64,000 nt of DNA from Salvator merianae (taxonomy: Eukaryota > Chordata > Lepidosauria > Squamata > Teiidae). The translations under genes and the position numbers were made by a program. The notes beneath the pieces are model-generated. The model did no database searches. It was not told the DNA's origin and saw only the letters and a program-made list of their open reading frames with translations. Positions 45,841 through 57,067 of the stretch are shown here, piece by piece. The stretch is taken from contig QVOM02000073.1 of assembly GCA_003586115.2 (NCBI GenBank), positions 29,277,298 through 29,341,297 of the forward strand, given 5' to 3'. Position 1 is the first letter of the stretch, and each line of letters begins with the position of its first letter.

Positions 45841-48338
45841 ATTGCATCCAAATGTTGCCTTGGATATTATACTCGTCTCCTTTGAGAACAATATGGATGG
45901 GCATGCTGGGTACCTTCCCAGGTTTTGCGGACAAACAGCTTTTGTAATCAATGTAAATTCTTTCTGGGAGCAGAGGTGGCTGTACAATTAGGAAGGAGCC
46001 AGGAGAAAGTCATACAGGAAGCTTCTTGACTCTGCTTTCCCTCTGTGGTGCAAGTTGGTGTGGATAATGTGGCTTCTGCATTTGGAACCCTGGGCATGTG
46101 TATTCCAATTCAATCTTTGAAGTAAGAAGCAAAAATAAAATAAAAAATCCTAAAACTTATGTTTTTAGTGCAAGCACCAAGAGGTTGTAGAAATACTGCT
46201 AGCAATTTGCTTTAGAAAGTTACAATGCAATTAATTCATGACCATCCACAAAGTTTGCTACTCCTGAGAGAAACAGCAGGATTTGTTCATGCTACACAGG
46301 TGAATTTCTCCCTTAAAAATATACCAGTGTTTAATTCTGTAGTAATCTTGGTGCATGCTGAGAGCAGTTTTGCCAGGCTTTTTTTTTCTGCTTTCAAGCT
46401 CCCACTGTTCTTTGCAGTGTTAATTTCAACAGAGTGTTGTTTTTTTTTAAAAAATTATGTAGTACTGTTCATCGTGTGTGTGTGTTGTACTTTATTCCTG
46501 CCCACTCTTTCACTCTGCACACAGAAGAAGAGAGAAATGAGGAGGATGGGAGAGAAAGAACGCTGTCCGTTTACTCCTCCTTCTCTGAATGAAATGGAGT
46601 TCAAGAAGCGTTCGCCAATTGTCCCAGTGGTATATGCATGAAGTCACTGGAATCAGTCTACAGCACTCTGTGGGACTCGATTTTGATCTCTCTTTGCATG
46701 CTGTGCAATCATTGTCTTCCACAAAGAGCATCTGCTGGTAGCACCACATCAAAAGCTTCCCATCTTTAGTAGATCTTTCATTTAAGAGTACTTAGTACAA
46801 TGGTCACAAACTTGACATTCTGTTTCCTAATGTCTTCTATGATCCTTTCTTTGGGTCTGCCACAGTCTGATGTATGGAACTTCTTCTCTTTTGTTCTGTT
46901 AACTACCACTAATCTGCCCTCCTTGATCATGTGTTGTTTGTACTGGAAATACCCCCATCCCATTACACCCCAGGCCTCACCTGCTTTCTTTAAATTTTGT
47001 CTTTGGTTTCATTCGCTCTCCTAGAATCACATCACTATTGTGTCCTTTGGACCTTAACATAGGTCGTTATTACTTAACAGAAATAAATGTAACATCATTG
47101 TTCCTTTTGGATTATTACATCTTTATTGCTTTAGACTCTGAGATTGAGGAAGACATGAAAGGGATAATATGGACAAGAAAACAATTTATTTTTCTGTGTA
47201 TGTATGTGAAAAATCTTGCTTCATAGAATTCATGTTTTCATACCACACTGGTAAATATATATGTGTGTGTGTTTGTATGTATGTGTATCATTTCTACTTG
47301 TCTAATTAAAATGCAGACCTCCACACATAGTCACATATTTTAAACATTTTTTGATTACTTTGTTTAATACTTATTTGATCCCATTTACCCTTGCTAGCCT
47401 TTCTTTTCCCATTTTTCACATATATTATAGTTTCACCTCCTCCTGAAACACAGAGGCCTGACTTTGTTGTTGTTGTTGATCTCTTTCGACTTTTCATGCC
47501 AGCATGTATATGAATCCCTCTTTGTCCCCCTCTGTTTCCAGTGCTTGAGCTGCAAGTGTAATTGCGTATGTAGCCATAATGTGATCATCTGTGCACAAGA
47601 AGGAGGCAACAGCAAATTCAAGAAAATGTGATGTCAGGGTGGGGGAAATCTGCTGGGGCATTGCTAGTTGTGTGCCTGTGGGCTTTAAGAACAGAAACTT
47701 CAGAGGAAAATGAACTGTGAGAAAGATATGCATCTGGAAAAAAAAAATAAAGCAGAGATAATTTGGAAAGAGTGGCCAAGAATGGGTACACAAATAGATT
47801 TGAAACAGGAGGCATTTGCAGACTAACTAAATGAATGATCTGGTGAGAATTATAGCATCTTTTATGACCAAAAGCTGCTGGGCAAACTTTGTACTTAAAA
47901 CTCGGATGACAGGCTGTGCCTTATGAGCCTCCTGCCTCACCCTTTTTAACCAGATGTGGCAAGGGCTTATTTTATTCAGTTTTTACACTGATTAATATGA
48001 ACGGTAGGCTGCAGGCTGCATTAATTTGATGCACATGTGTTCTCTTTACACTCTAATGCTTTATATTATAGATATTTTATTCCATTCCAGTATGCATTTT
48101 TAAGGCTTAAGCATGGGAGAAAGAATACAGAAATGGTGGCAACATTTTTGAAAAAAAGAAATCTGACTAATAAATGCTAAAGAAATTTCAAGACAACCTT
48201 GATCATATTAGTTTAAAAAGGCTTAAATAAATGGGACATACTAAACAATTAATAAAATATATTCAAAATATATATACACTCATAGTTAGATTACTATAAG
48301 TTCTAACAATCAGGACCATCTGTTCCTGGTTTACTCAC
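45841..48338. other. Repeat-poor block
   Basis: About 2.5 kb with no transposon body seen. A 138-codon plus frame at 46225-46641 starts at an unremarkable ATG, has a hydrophobic T-rich-derived middle and no recognisable domain. I treat it as non-coding. 'ttgttgttgttgatctcttt' near 47466 could be a lone SINE tail in reverse. Confidence 0.4.
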
Positions 48339-48341
48339 TAT

Positions 48342-48912
48342 GGGCCTGTTCGCACTGAGCTCCACAGTCCGTTCCCAGTAGTTGGCTTCAGACCGGAGGG
48401 GTTGGAGAATGCTTGCTGCCATTCACACTCCCGGCCAGAGGAACGGACCCGAAGCCGACCAGCAGAGGGAACAGTGCGAATGGCAGCCGCTAGTTCCGTA
48501 CCGCACTCCGTACCATCATGCTCCGCTTCGTAACCAGAGGGCTCCTTACGGAGCTGGCTTTGTAGTGGCAGCTAGGCTGTCATGCCCAAAGGGCTATTCC
48601 GGGCACAAAGTTTCGTACCTGGGTATGGAGCAGCAGACCGGGGGTGCGAAGCACCGTACCGGGGTGCGAAGCTTCAGACCACGCATGCCATTGCAAATGC
48701 CGATGACAGTGCGAAAGCACCATGCCCGATCTTCGCTCCATCGTGCAGGTCGGAATGAAGACAAGCTTTTACTTGTCTTGCCTTACCCAGGATCAGGTAC
48801 AAATCGGGCACGATGTGGTTCGAATCGGGTGAGGCTCATGCCCGCGGCAGTGCGAACGCTCCGTTCCAGCGAGCAGACTGGAACGTTCCACGGCTGTAGT
48901 ACAAACAGGCCC
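48342..48912. mobile_element. GGGCC-end DNA element, copy E, CpG-rich, TSD TAT
   Basis: Starts GGGCCTGTTCGCACTGAGC and ends GTAGTACAAACAGGCCC, inverted termini. Flanked by TAT on both sides (48339-48341 and 48913-48915). The interior is CpG-rich and full of short repeated words such as GTGCGAAGC, CCGTACC and GTTCCAGCGAG / CTGGAACG. Retained CpGs suggest it is younger than other copies. A 196-codon plus frame (48382-48972) runs out of the element and is not a gene. Confidence 0.75.
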
Positions 48913-49376
48913 TATGCATCTCTAGATGAGCTGCTTGCTTGCAACTGCAACCCTTCTCTACAGAGCTCCTAAGCTGGCCAAGTCCAAAGTTATCTTTACC
49001 TTTTAGAGGAACAGTTCCACAAATGCCTCTGATAAGCAGACTTTTGAATGGTTGTGCCAGATTGGTCTTTTTATTTGCCCTCTACCCTCAACTTCGAGAC
49101 CCTAGCTACATACAAAAGTTACCTGTCACTTTATAATCAATTTTGTTTGCACTCTCCATCTGGATGAAACATACAACACATAGATAAAGCACATTCAGTG
49201 TGCTTGTGATCTGGACACATGAAAATGATATATCCTGCAAAGAAGCACTCTGCAGAAAATATGGATTTGAAGTTAAATATTGTACATTAGGAGGGCAGTT
49301 ACACTTTTCAGTGTGATCCACTTACTGTGGAAACTGTTTCAATGTGCACTATAACATGCATGTGGGTAGGCTCCCA
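48913..49376. other. Unrecognised DNA
   Basis: Nothing recognised. Confidence 0.4.
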
Positions 49377-49509
49377 GGCTGTATCCACCGCAGGCTGGTA
49401 GGGTGGCACAGCAATCCTGCTGGGATGCCTCATCCACATTGCAGACCAGTCTACTAAGAGGCCATGTCTCCCAGCAGAACACTGTATTCACATGGCATTA
49501 GATCCAGCC
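49377..49509. mobile_element. Probable GGCTGCATCC-type MITE
   Basis: Left GGCTGTATCCACCGC and right TTAGATCCAGCC are loose inverted copies of the family terminus. Flanks do not match, so the duplication is not preserved. Confidence 0.4.
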
Positions 49510-50054
49510 TTTACCAATGATGGATTGATTGTAAGCACTTCATGCGACATTCTAGGGTTTTATATTGTACCAGTCACTTGTGTGTGGACATGACTGGTTG
49601 ATCTAGTCTACCGGGGCTAAAACAACTCTGGCTGGCAACATTGGATGCTAGGAACCTTTGTCCCCAGCCACCAAAAGCAGGCCAGCATGGGCCATCCACA
49701 ATGTGGAGGGCTCTTGGTGTGGACTGCCAGCCATGCGCCAGTCCTAGGCCAGATCACTCAATCTGGGCCAAGCTCAGCCCAGCATGGCTCAGGATAATGA
49801 ATGTCATACAGAAATGACAATTCTACACAAGCATACATGCACATACACACACACACAGTCCAATTATCACTTTCTTTCCATCCATTTGTGATTACCGCCT
49901 GTGCTGCCATTAACAATTGCTTTCCTAAATATCTATTCTCATCTTTATATCTGAATTCCCAAAATTTAATATAATGCAGCTTTCACTCGACCAAAACTGT
50001 CTTGTCCCCAAAAGCTTATGTACCTATTCAAGAATTTTCCCCATCCACCCACCA
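49510..50054. other. Unrecognised DNA, some inverted words
   Basis: 'gtgtgtggacatgactggtt' and 'gccagccatgcgccagtcct' suggest part of another palindromic element without clear ends. A short (AC)n lies near 49845-49857. Confidence 0.3.
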
Positions 50055-50232
50055 CTTGAGAGTAGGGGTGTGCACGAAGCTTCGTGGCATTCGATTTTCG
50101 ATCGAATTTCGTGATTTCGTGCCCTTCGCATCGAATGCGAAGGGCACCAGAAATCACGAATGCGAATTGCGAAGGTCCCTCAATTTTTCGAAGTATTTCG
50201 GGACCTTCGCAATTTGCCAAAGTCTTACCTCT

Positions 50233-50264
50233 CTAGGCTGTCAGCGCTGGCGCTGACAGCCTAG
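50233..50264. repeat. Palindrome CTAGGCTGTCAGCGC..
   Basis: CTAGGCTGTCAGCGC and GCGCTGACAGCCTAG around a 2-base centre. A second copy with a slightly longer arm is at 50368-50404. Part of the hAT element's left region. Confidence 0.9.
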
Positions 50265-50561
50265 GGTGAATCAGCCAGCCAGCAGCGAGTGGAAGTGCAG
50301 AAAATTCAACGGAAGGGAGGGATTCCCTTCCCATTGATTTTCCTTCTCTTCCCCTCACTGACTCACTCCCCTAGGCTGTCAGCGCGAGCGCTGACAGCCT
50401 AGGGTGAATGAGGCAGCCAGCAGCCATCGGAAATGGAGCAAGGTGAACAGAAGACCTTTGCCTTGATTTTTCTGCTTCCGATGGTGCTTGCCTCTCTCTC
50501 ATCCCCCTCCCAGTCTGTCATCAGACTGACAGACTGCGGCGGGAGTGAGAGAGCGCGCTGC

Positions 50562-50998
50562 GCCATCGGAAGCAGATAAATCAAGGCGAACGGAAGACCT
50601 TTTTGCCTTGATTTCTCTGCTTCAGATGGCGCTCGCCTCTCTCTCATCCCCCCCCCAGTCTGTCATCAGACTGACAGACTGCGGCGGGAGTGAGAGAGCG
50701 CGCTGCGCCATCGGAAGCAGATAAATCAAGGCGAACGGAAGACCTTTTTGCCTTGATTTCTCTGCTTCAGATGGCGCTCACCTCTCTCTCATCCCCCCCC
50801 CCAGTCTGTCATCAGACTGACAGACTGCGGCGGGAGTGAGAGAGAGCGCTGCGCCATCGGAAGCAGATAAATCAAGGCGAACGGAAGACCTTTTTGCCTT
50901 GATTTCTCTGCTTCCGATGGCGCTCGCCTCTCTCTCATCCCCCCCCCAGTCTGTCATTACACTGCCATCCGAAGCAGAGAAATTAAGGCAAAGGTCTT
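50562..50998. repeat. Tandem array, about 145-bp unit, inside the hAT element
   Basis: GCCATCGGAAGCAGATAAAT recurs at about 50562, 50707 and 50853, giving periods of 145 and 146. Each unit contains two hairpins: AATCAAGGCGAACGG..TTTTTGCCTTGATTT, and CAGTCTGTCATCAGACTGACAG flanked by CTCTCTC../..GAGAGAG. A partial fourth copy is cut short near 50955. Confidence 0.85.
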
Positions 50999-51166
50999 CC
51001 CTTTGCCTTGATTTATCTGCTTCCGTTTGCGGCAAAGATTTTCGCCGCGAAAACAAAGGGCTTCATTTTCGTGTGTATTTTTTCGCACGAAAACGAAGCC
51101 TAGGAGCTTCGCAGTCCTGCGAAGCGAAAAGGAAAAAGTGCCTTCGTGCACATCCCTACTTGAGAG

Positions 51167-51824
51167 TATATATGGACAGTGAATTCTGACAGTGCCAGCA
51201 TATAGGATTTATCCCTCTTACTATATGTGACAATTTGGTTAGAGTTCTATACCACCTGTGGATAATTTTTAATGTCAGTTCTCTTGTTCTGTAATATGTA
51301 TTTCTGTTTATATCTTGAATGTTATCCCTTATGTCTTTTCTGTTTATAACTATATGTTTTCCATATTCCTTCTAGACTTTCTCCTACTTTTTGTCCGTCT
51401 CCCACCAATACTTTATATATACCACCTGCTATTCCTTTTTCTCCTTGAAGTCATTTTATCATCAATTTCTCTAAAATTCTTGGGGTTTTTTTCAGAGCTC
51501 CTTTAAATTAATCTTAATAATAAATCCACTGCCATAGTTTTTAACTAGTTATTTTCTCCTAAAATTTGATTTGACTTTTTTGTACTCAATAGTGTCTCTT
51601 GTCCATTGTATATATCTTCAATTTTTGCAATCCCTTTGAGTTTCATTTTTCTATGTCTCCCCTTGTTAGTATTTGCCCATTTTGATTGTGATCTGAGAGT
51701 GGGCTTATTCTAGTCTGCTCATTCATTAACTTCATCCTTTTCATACTCTAATGATGATTTAAATGTATCTGAAGAGTTTCCTATTAGTCTTTTATCAGTT
51801 TTTCTACTGGCAAACCAGTGTAGC
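51167..51824. other. Unrecognised T-rich DNA
   Basis: Nothing recognised. Pyrimidine-rich plus strand with random short frames. Confidence 0.4.
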
Positions 51825-52018
51825 CTAGTCTGTCTTCCATACTACTGGGGGATCCATTTCAGTAGCATACCAAAGCTGGGCCAGCAGGAACCGGTCTGGA
51901 CCACACCATCATGCAGGCAGCCTGCTCCAAACCGCACCTTTCCGTGGTCTGATCCTGCAGGCCTGGCTGGTCCAAACCCACTGGTTCAGACCACAGAGAG
52001 GTGAGCATAGAAAGGCCC
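51825..52018. mobile_element. Probable GGGCC-group element (right end only)
   Basis: The right end GTGAGCATAGAAAGGCCC fits the family terminus. The body is palindromic around GGTCTGGACCAC, GTGGTCTGATCC and CCACTGGTTCAGACC. The left end is not clear, so the start is approximate. Confidence 0.45.
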
Positions 52019-54128
52019 TAACTTCGTTATTCTCCTGAACATAACTGTTAATCCAATCTTCACTCTCTGATAGAAGTCACTATTCTTCGTTAGGTGCACT
52101 CATTGATAGCTAATTGTTCACTCATTCCCAAGGCCTTGCTAATGTTTCATGTCTGCGTATTTTTCTACTTGCCAGTCTATCAAGCTCACATGGTAACTTA
52201 AGTTCAAATAAAGGTTTCAGTTTGGTTATTTTTCTTAAAATTCATCCAGATGCTTTAAGCCAGGACTTCAGTTTACATACACTCTTGTTGCACTGTCTTG
52301 CAGCTGTCTCATGTATAGTTCCAACTCTGGGATGCAGGAAAGAAAAAGGTCTAAGTTAGGTTCGGTGGGGGAGTACTATTGTATAAGTCATTATAGCCCA
52401 TGTGTTCTAAATTACTTGGTCTGATATTTCCCTTGCTTGACATTGCCAGTCAGAACCCATGATGCCAAAGGGGTGAAGCACAGTTATAGTTTTGCTTCCA
52501 TTTTTCAAGACACAGTGTGATTCAGAGATATTAAAATTAGGGTTTTAGACGTGTCTTACCTTGCTGCTTTGTAGTTCTGATCCATGGACTGCTACTTCTG
52601 ACAATTTTTTTTTACTTTTCTAGCATTAAACCAAATAATCTTTTTATTATTATCTATTAATTTTTATCTGTGCTCTGCAAATGCCTCTTACACATTTAAT
52701 ATAATTTGCATTATGCATAGTATATAACAAAAGTGCAACACTCTCAATAATTCTGACTATGCAAAACTGACATTCGGAAGGTTTCTGTCTCATCGGTTTT
52801 CCTCCCTTTATTGAATTTTTATTGTAAAACAGCAGTTTGCCCTTGTCTGCTACTCATTTTTCTATCTCTTCTTATTAACCTCAGGACTTAACAATTTAAT
52901 ATATTCTCCATACAATCATTTTGCACTTACTCTACATCAGTGGTTTTTGGTAGGGTTCTTTGTGATAATGTATGCCTTGTGAAGGTTTCTATTATTATTT
53001 CTATAAAGTGCATTGTAAGTCAGTGCTTTTGGAGTTAATTAATGCAAGTCGTACTAGCACCAGCCATTTTCTGCCTCGTAAGAAAACTATTCTTGGTCTG
53101 GTATTTGCACAAGACAGCAGCAAATCATATTTCAAACTTATGAAAAAGATTTTTGAAAAAGAAAAGAAAAGAAAACAGAATGAAGAATAACTTAAGTAGT
53201 TGCATATAAGTAATCTCCCTTTAAAAAGTGGCTGTTCCCATTTTCTAGCTTAACATCTTAACAAAACCTCTTGCTAAACCTTTTATTAATCCTGATTCTT
53301 CCTTTTTTATATATAATTAATCTTGTAAACTAAGAAGATAGTCACTGACCTATGACAGCATCATGTATGTACTCTAACTCTCCAGCAATCCCTGTGCTAC
53401 TGTCTGGGGATACTAAATATCTTTACTGAAACTGGTCTGGCTAAACAAAGGACACCAAATGTGATTGGGACCACAAGACCATGGCCAATGATTATAGGAG
53501 TTATTGTTCAGTGAAATCAGAATGACCATAATTTAACATGGGTAACATTGTTTCCAGATACACAGGCGATAACAATATAGCAGCAAATTGTTTATGGGCA
53601 TTTCCTCCACTAATGATCCAATAGAATGTAACTGCTGGAAAAATCTGTATAATTACAGAGTCGTACCTAGAACATGTTTTGGAGCAGCCTGGCATTCTGG
53701 ACCAGTTGTGCTTATGGCTAAGTAGCAGAAAACAAGAACACTTAGGCACTATCCACATTGGCAATGATGCATCCCAAGGGCTTTCTGGGGGCATATGTAC
53801 AAACTCACTTGCACTCAATCAATCCCTGAACCTCTCCAGTCAGCTCTGAGAGCAGTCTAACTGTAGGCCACAAAAATTAATCTTCTGGTAGTTGTGAAGG
53901 CTGAGTTGCTCCTTCTTGCTGTGGAGTGACTCACCAGATGCAGTTTCTGTCTGGACCCTTTCCAGAAGGGATGAAAGAATGGCTGACTGTCAGCCATATT
54001 TCTGGTGTTCTGGAGCAGGCCCAGGTAAAAATATCATTATTGTGATTAGACTAGCACTTGCAGGAATGATTTGGGACCCTTCGTGGAATGAAGATCCACT
54101 TCAGATCTTATCCCTTCTGCTACTTGTG
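52019..54128. other. Repeat-poor block
   Basis: No gene or transposon body recognised. 'catcagtggtttttggtagg' near 52935 could be a lone hAT-type end. Confidence 0.4.
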
Positions 54129-54254
54129 TTAATGCAGCTTCAGTTGTAAAAGCATAAGAACCCTGTTGCATTCTAAATAGTCCATGCAAATTTAATGCAG
54201 CTTCAGTTCTAAAAGCATAAAAACCCTGTTGCATTCTAAATAGTCCATGCAGAT
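54129..54254. repeat. 63-bp tandem duplication, nearly identical
   Basis: 'taatgcagcttcagttgtaa', 'aagcataagaaccctgttgc' and 'attctaaatagtccatgca' occur twice with a 63-base period and only a few differences, so the duplication is recent or an assembly artefact. Confidence 0.9.
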
Positions 54255-54312
54255 TTTGCCTAGAGTCTAATTTTACCTATTTAATGGCCCCAACAATCTG
54301 GACCAGGTGAGT

Positions 54313-54354
54313 TAGTGGTGATGGTGGTGGTGGTGGAGGAGGAGGAAGAGGAGC
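54313..54354. repeat. (GGT)n/(GGA)n trinucleotide tract
   Basis: GGTGATGGTGGTGGTGGTGG passing into GGAGGAGGAAGAGGAG. Simple sequence. The frame across it is not a gene. Confidence 0.9.
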
Positions 54355-54433
54355 AGGCAACAACTGGGCAAATATGGATGGAAGCTAATCACCATAGCCA
54401 CTTCTGTACAACACAGGGTATCCCATTGTTAAT

Positions 54434-54765
54434 GGCCCATTTTTTCCTAGCTGTGGAGGCTAGAACAAAAGTTTCCAGTCTTCAGTGTTGCTATCTGGGC
54501 ATTTTTAGCCTGGCATCCAGGAGCAGTGGACTTCTGGTAATACTTCTGGGTTCATGACCAAAATAGAGTTGGACTTAGTATTCCATATCACAGCAGTATA
54601 CTGTCTGCATACTGTCCGTGAACCATTATACCAAACTATTCCACTCGTGGACTACTTCAAAAAGATATCATAGTGGAGTAGGCTACAGCACCATTTTGGC
54701 ACTGTATTATGTTCCATAGGTCTGTATGGATGAAGTATACTAGCTGTACTAGCAGGGGACAGATA
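54434..54765. mobile_element. GGGCC-group DNA element, right-truncated copy
   Basis: Begins GGCCCATTTTTTCC, and 'tgggcatttttagcctggca', 'tccaggagcagtggacttct' plus 'ctacagcaccattttggcac' align with the copy at 59147-59647 ('atatggcactattttggtgc'). The right terminus is missing, so the right end is approximate. Confidence 0.5.
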
Positions 54766-55948
54766 TATTTAGATATATTGATGGAAAGATAGTAAAAAGG
54801 TTTCGGCATAGTGACAAAAATTTAAGGCTCTATTTTTGTAAATCTGCAATATATTTAGAACTGCTGACCTTTTACTTAATTGCACACACTTATCATTACC
54901 TCACCATGGTAAGTGACCTGTTGTTGTTTTCTGTTCCTGTTGTTGCTGTTCTCATTTCCTGTGATGCATGTACTCAGTGATTCATCTGGGAAAGCAAGAG
55001 AACACGATGCTTACATAACGTTCAAGCACTTTCTGTTAAAAAAGAGAAAGTCAACTCATAATTAAAATAGCGAAAGCTTTGTGTCCAGCCTAGAGCAATA
55101 AGGAATCACTGATTGAAGTACACTCATGCAATATCATTGAGCTTGGTGAGAGAAAGATATTCACAGATATTTTTAAACACATTTCTGAAATGCAAACTAT
55201 TCCTACTTATAGCTTATCTTACCAACAGGGTTAATTATGACATAAGTATTCCCAGTAAGATGGATTCCTTGTGGGACGCTTTCTCAGTGTACCATAGCCA
55301 CAATTTGAGAATTATGTCCAGTCCTCCCTTAGTAAATGGATGAAAACAAAACTGCTGAAAAACTGTTGGGAAAGGAAGCTGCTAGTCTGACAAAGAAAAT
55401 TCATCAAAACCTGCTATCGCTATGCCAGCATCATGTGTGAAGCTTATTTCAATTACGATAAAGCTTTACTAGTGTTGGAAACCCACCCTTTTAAACTCAT
55501 TTCTGAAAGCTATTCTATCCATAATTACACTCCCATAATTAATTAATGTTCCTTTTGCAGTTTAATGATTGCAGTACTTTTGTTAGGCTTTATTTTTGAT
55601 AAAGGAAATTAAGATCCATAGATACACAGGGTACAATATGGCAGAATCAAGAATTTGAGTATATAAAGGGACAAGATGATGCAATCTGTTTTGGGCTTTG
55701 TAGTCCTGAGTGGCTCTGTTATTGATGTTTAATTTATGTAGCCATCAAATTACATATATTTGGTTTGCCTGCATCTGGTCATGTATAATGATGATTCCTT
55801 TACAAGTGGATTTATTTCAAACTTTATGACCAGACAAATTTCTATGGCAGTATTTCTTAATGCTCATGCAACTTGGAAGCACTGTGGCATACTATGGCTG
55901 TCTCCATACTGTGTGTTCTGTCTAGGGCCCAAAAACAAAATGTGACTC
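54766..55948. other. Unrecognised AT-rich DNA
   Basis: Nothing recognised. Confidence 0.4.
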
Positions 55949-55951
55949 AGA

Positions 55952-56225
55952 GGGCCTTTTTGCACTTTCCTCCTCAGAACAGGATAATTATTCACAAATA
56001 GTCCACATGGACTATTTAGAACAGGATAATTATCCTGTTCTGAGGTGGAACAGATCTGGCAGCATGAAAGCCATTCACACTGCGAGGCCTTGGAACAGAC
56101 CGGCCACAGGCTACCAGCATTCACAGTGCAACTACTGGCAGCCTGTGCCATGACAGTAGCTGAGAAAACTTCCACTCTAGTAGTGACTGTCTCGATGCTC
56201 ACTAGTGTAAAGTGCAAACAGGCTC
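55952..56225. mobile_element. GGGCC-end DNA element, TSD AGA
   Basis: Starts GGGCCTTTTTGCACTTTCC and ends GTAAAGTGCAAACAGGCTC, inverted termini. AGA flanks both sides (55949-55951 and 56226-56228). The left third is a nested palindrome (55972-56045). Later words 'cattcacactgc', 'gaggcc', 'cattcacagtgc' align with copy D at 33281-33320. Non-coding. Confidence 0.75.
55972..56045. repeat. Nested perfect palindromes
   Basis: The outer arm CCTCAGAACAGGATAATTAT (55972-55991) is the exact reverse complement of 56026-56045. Between them lies AAATAGTCCACATGGACTAT (continuing TT) at 55996-56017, a perfect 22-bp palindrome by itself. Confidence 0.95.
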
Positions 56226-56228
56226 AGA

Positions 56229-56984
56229 AATTCTCAACACTTCACACCTTGTGAATCAAAAAAGCTGTTTCAGACTAAGCATATTATTATTGCTATATTT
56301 TATTTTTAGGAATACCTGTCTAATCAGATTAATATGCTTCTCATTACAGCTACTGATTAACCCATCTCTTGGTGGTGACTGCAAATTTATAATCATCAAT
56401 CACATCTCTCCCCCAAATGGCTTGTTTTTCTCTTGCTTTATTCAAATGTGTGTTTCTGCATGCCCAAACCTGATATAAGATTTTTCTTTAGACATGGTGG
56501 AGAATCCAGATGCTTAAGATTTATGTATCTTTTTAGGTATCACATTGGCTTCCTTCTGTGCATACATATTCCATGTGGTGACCATGATAGCTAAATTTAG
56601 AGGCTCTTGCCTTATGTTCTGACTTGAACAGATGCAGTGTTTTTATTCATGTATTCTGATATGACCGCTGCATGTATTGTATTAAGCAGTTTTCATAAAT
56701 GCTGCATACAATGCAAGACTAGAACAATTTTAAATGATGCACAAAATGCATGAAACTACAATATGCACTATCTAACAATCTCTATGGCAGTTTAAATATT
56801 CTTCCATCTGAGAAACAAGCATGGTTGGCAGATGATGACTGCAGCATTACAATTAAAACATTTGATTCTATCCTCCTGAATCATTTCCCATCTATACTAC
56901 CAAGATTTTCAGAAGATGAAATAACAGATTCTAATCATGCTACAGCTGAACCTGATGATCATCCAGCCCCTGCTAGCTAGGAGT

Positions 56985-56988
<4 letters not shown>
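56229..56988. other. Unrecognised DNA
   Basis: Nothing recognised. A 76-codon frame at 56750-56980 ends next to the microsatellite and shows no domain I know. Confidence 0.4.

Positions 56989-57067
<79 letters not shown>
56989..57067. repeat. (TC)n(TG)n(AG)n compound microsatellite
   Basis: A (TC) run, then a (TG) run with one GCG interruption, then an (AG) run. The TC and AG arms are reverse complements, so the tract can fold as a hairpin with a TG loop. The TG part can also adopt Z-DNA. Confidence 0.95.

Larger units (their letters stand above)
50063..51158. mobile_element. Non-autonomous hAT element, palindromes plus 145-bp array, TSD CTTGAGAG
   Basis: Inverted ends TAGGGGTGTGCACGAAG (left) and TAGGGATGTGCACGAAG read inward from the right. 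A perfect 8-bp duplication CTTGAGAG flanks it (50055-50062 and 51159-51166), the hAT signature. The left side holds palindromes at about 50104-50165, 50233-50264 and 50368-50404. The middle is a tandem array of about 145-bp units. The right end carries 'gaagcctaggagcttcgcag' and 'tcctgcgaagcgaaaaggaa', like the element at 8184-9137. Same family, different internal units. No transposase frame; frames of 60-117 codons follow the repeats. Confidence 0.9.

Noticed and set aside
45384..45885. Frames of 90-141 codons on both strands
   Set aside because: They overlap one another in a likely decayed palindromic element. No recognisable domain.
46225..46641. 138-codon frame as a possible membrane protein
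   Set aside because: Hydrophobicity comes from T-rich DNA. There is no conserved domain, and no splice or promoter evidence.
48382..48972. 196-codon plus-strand frame
   Set aside because: It runs across a DNA transposon and out of its right end. The peptide is basic low-information sequence with no domain.
50562..50998. CRISPR-like array (regular repeats with hairpins)
   Set aside because: The period is about 145 bp with no short repeat/unique spacer pattern, it sits inside a transposon, and the genome is eukaryotic.
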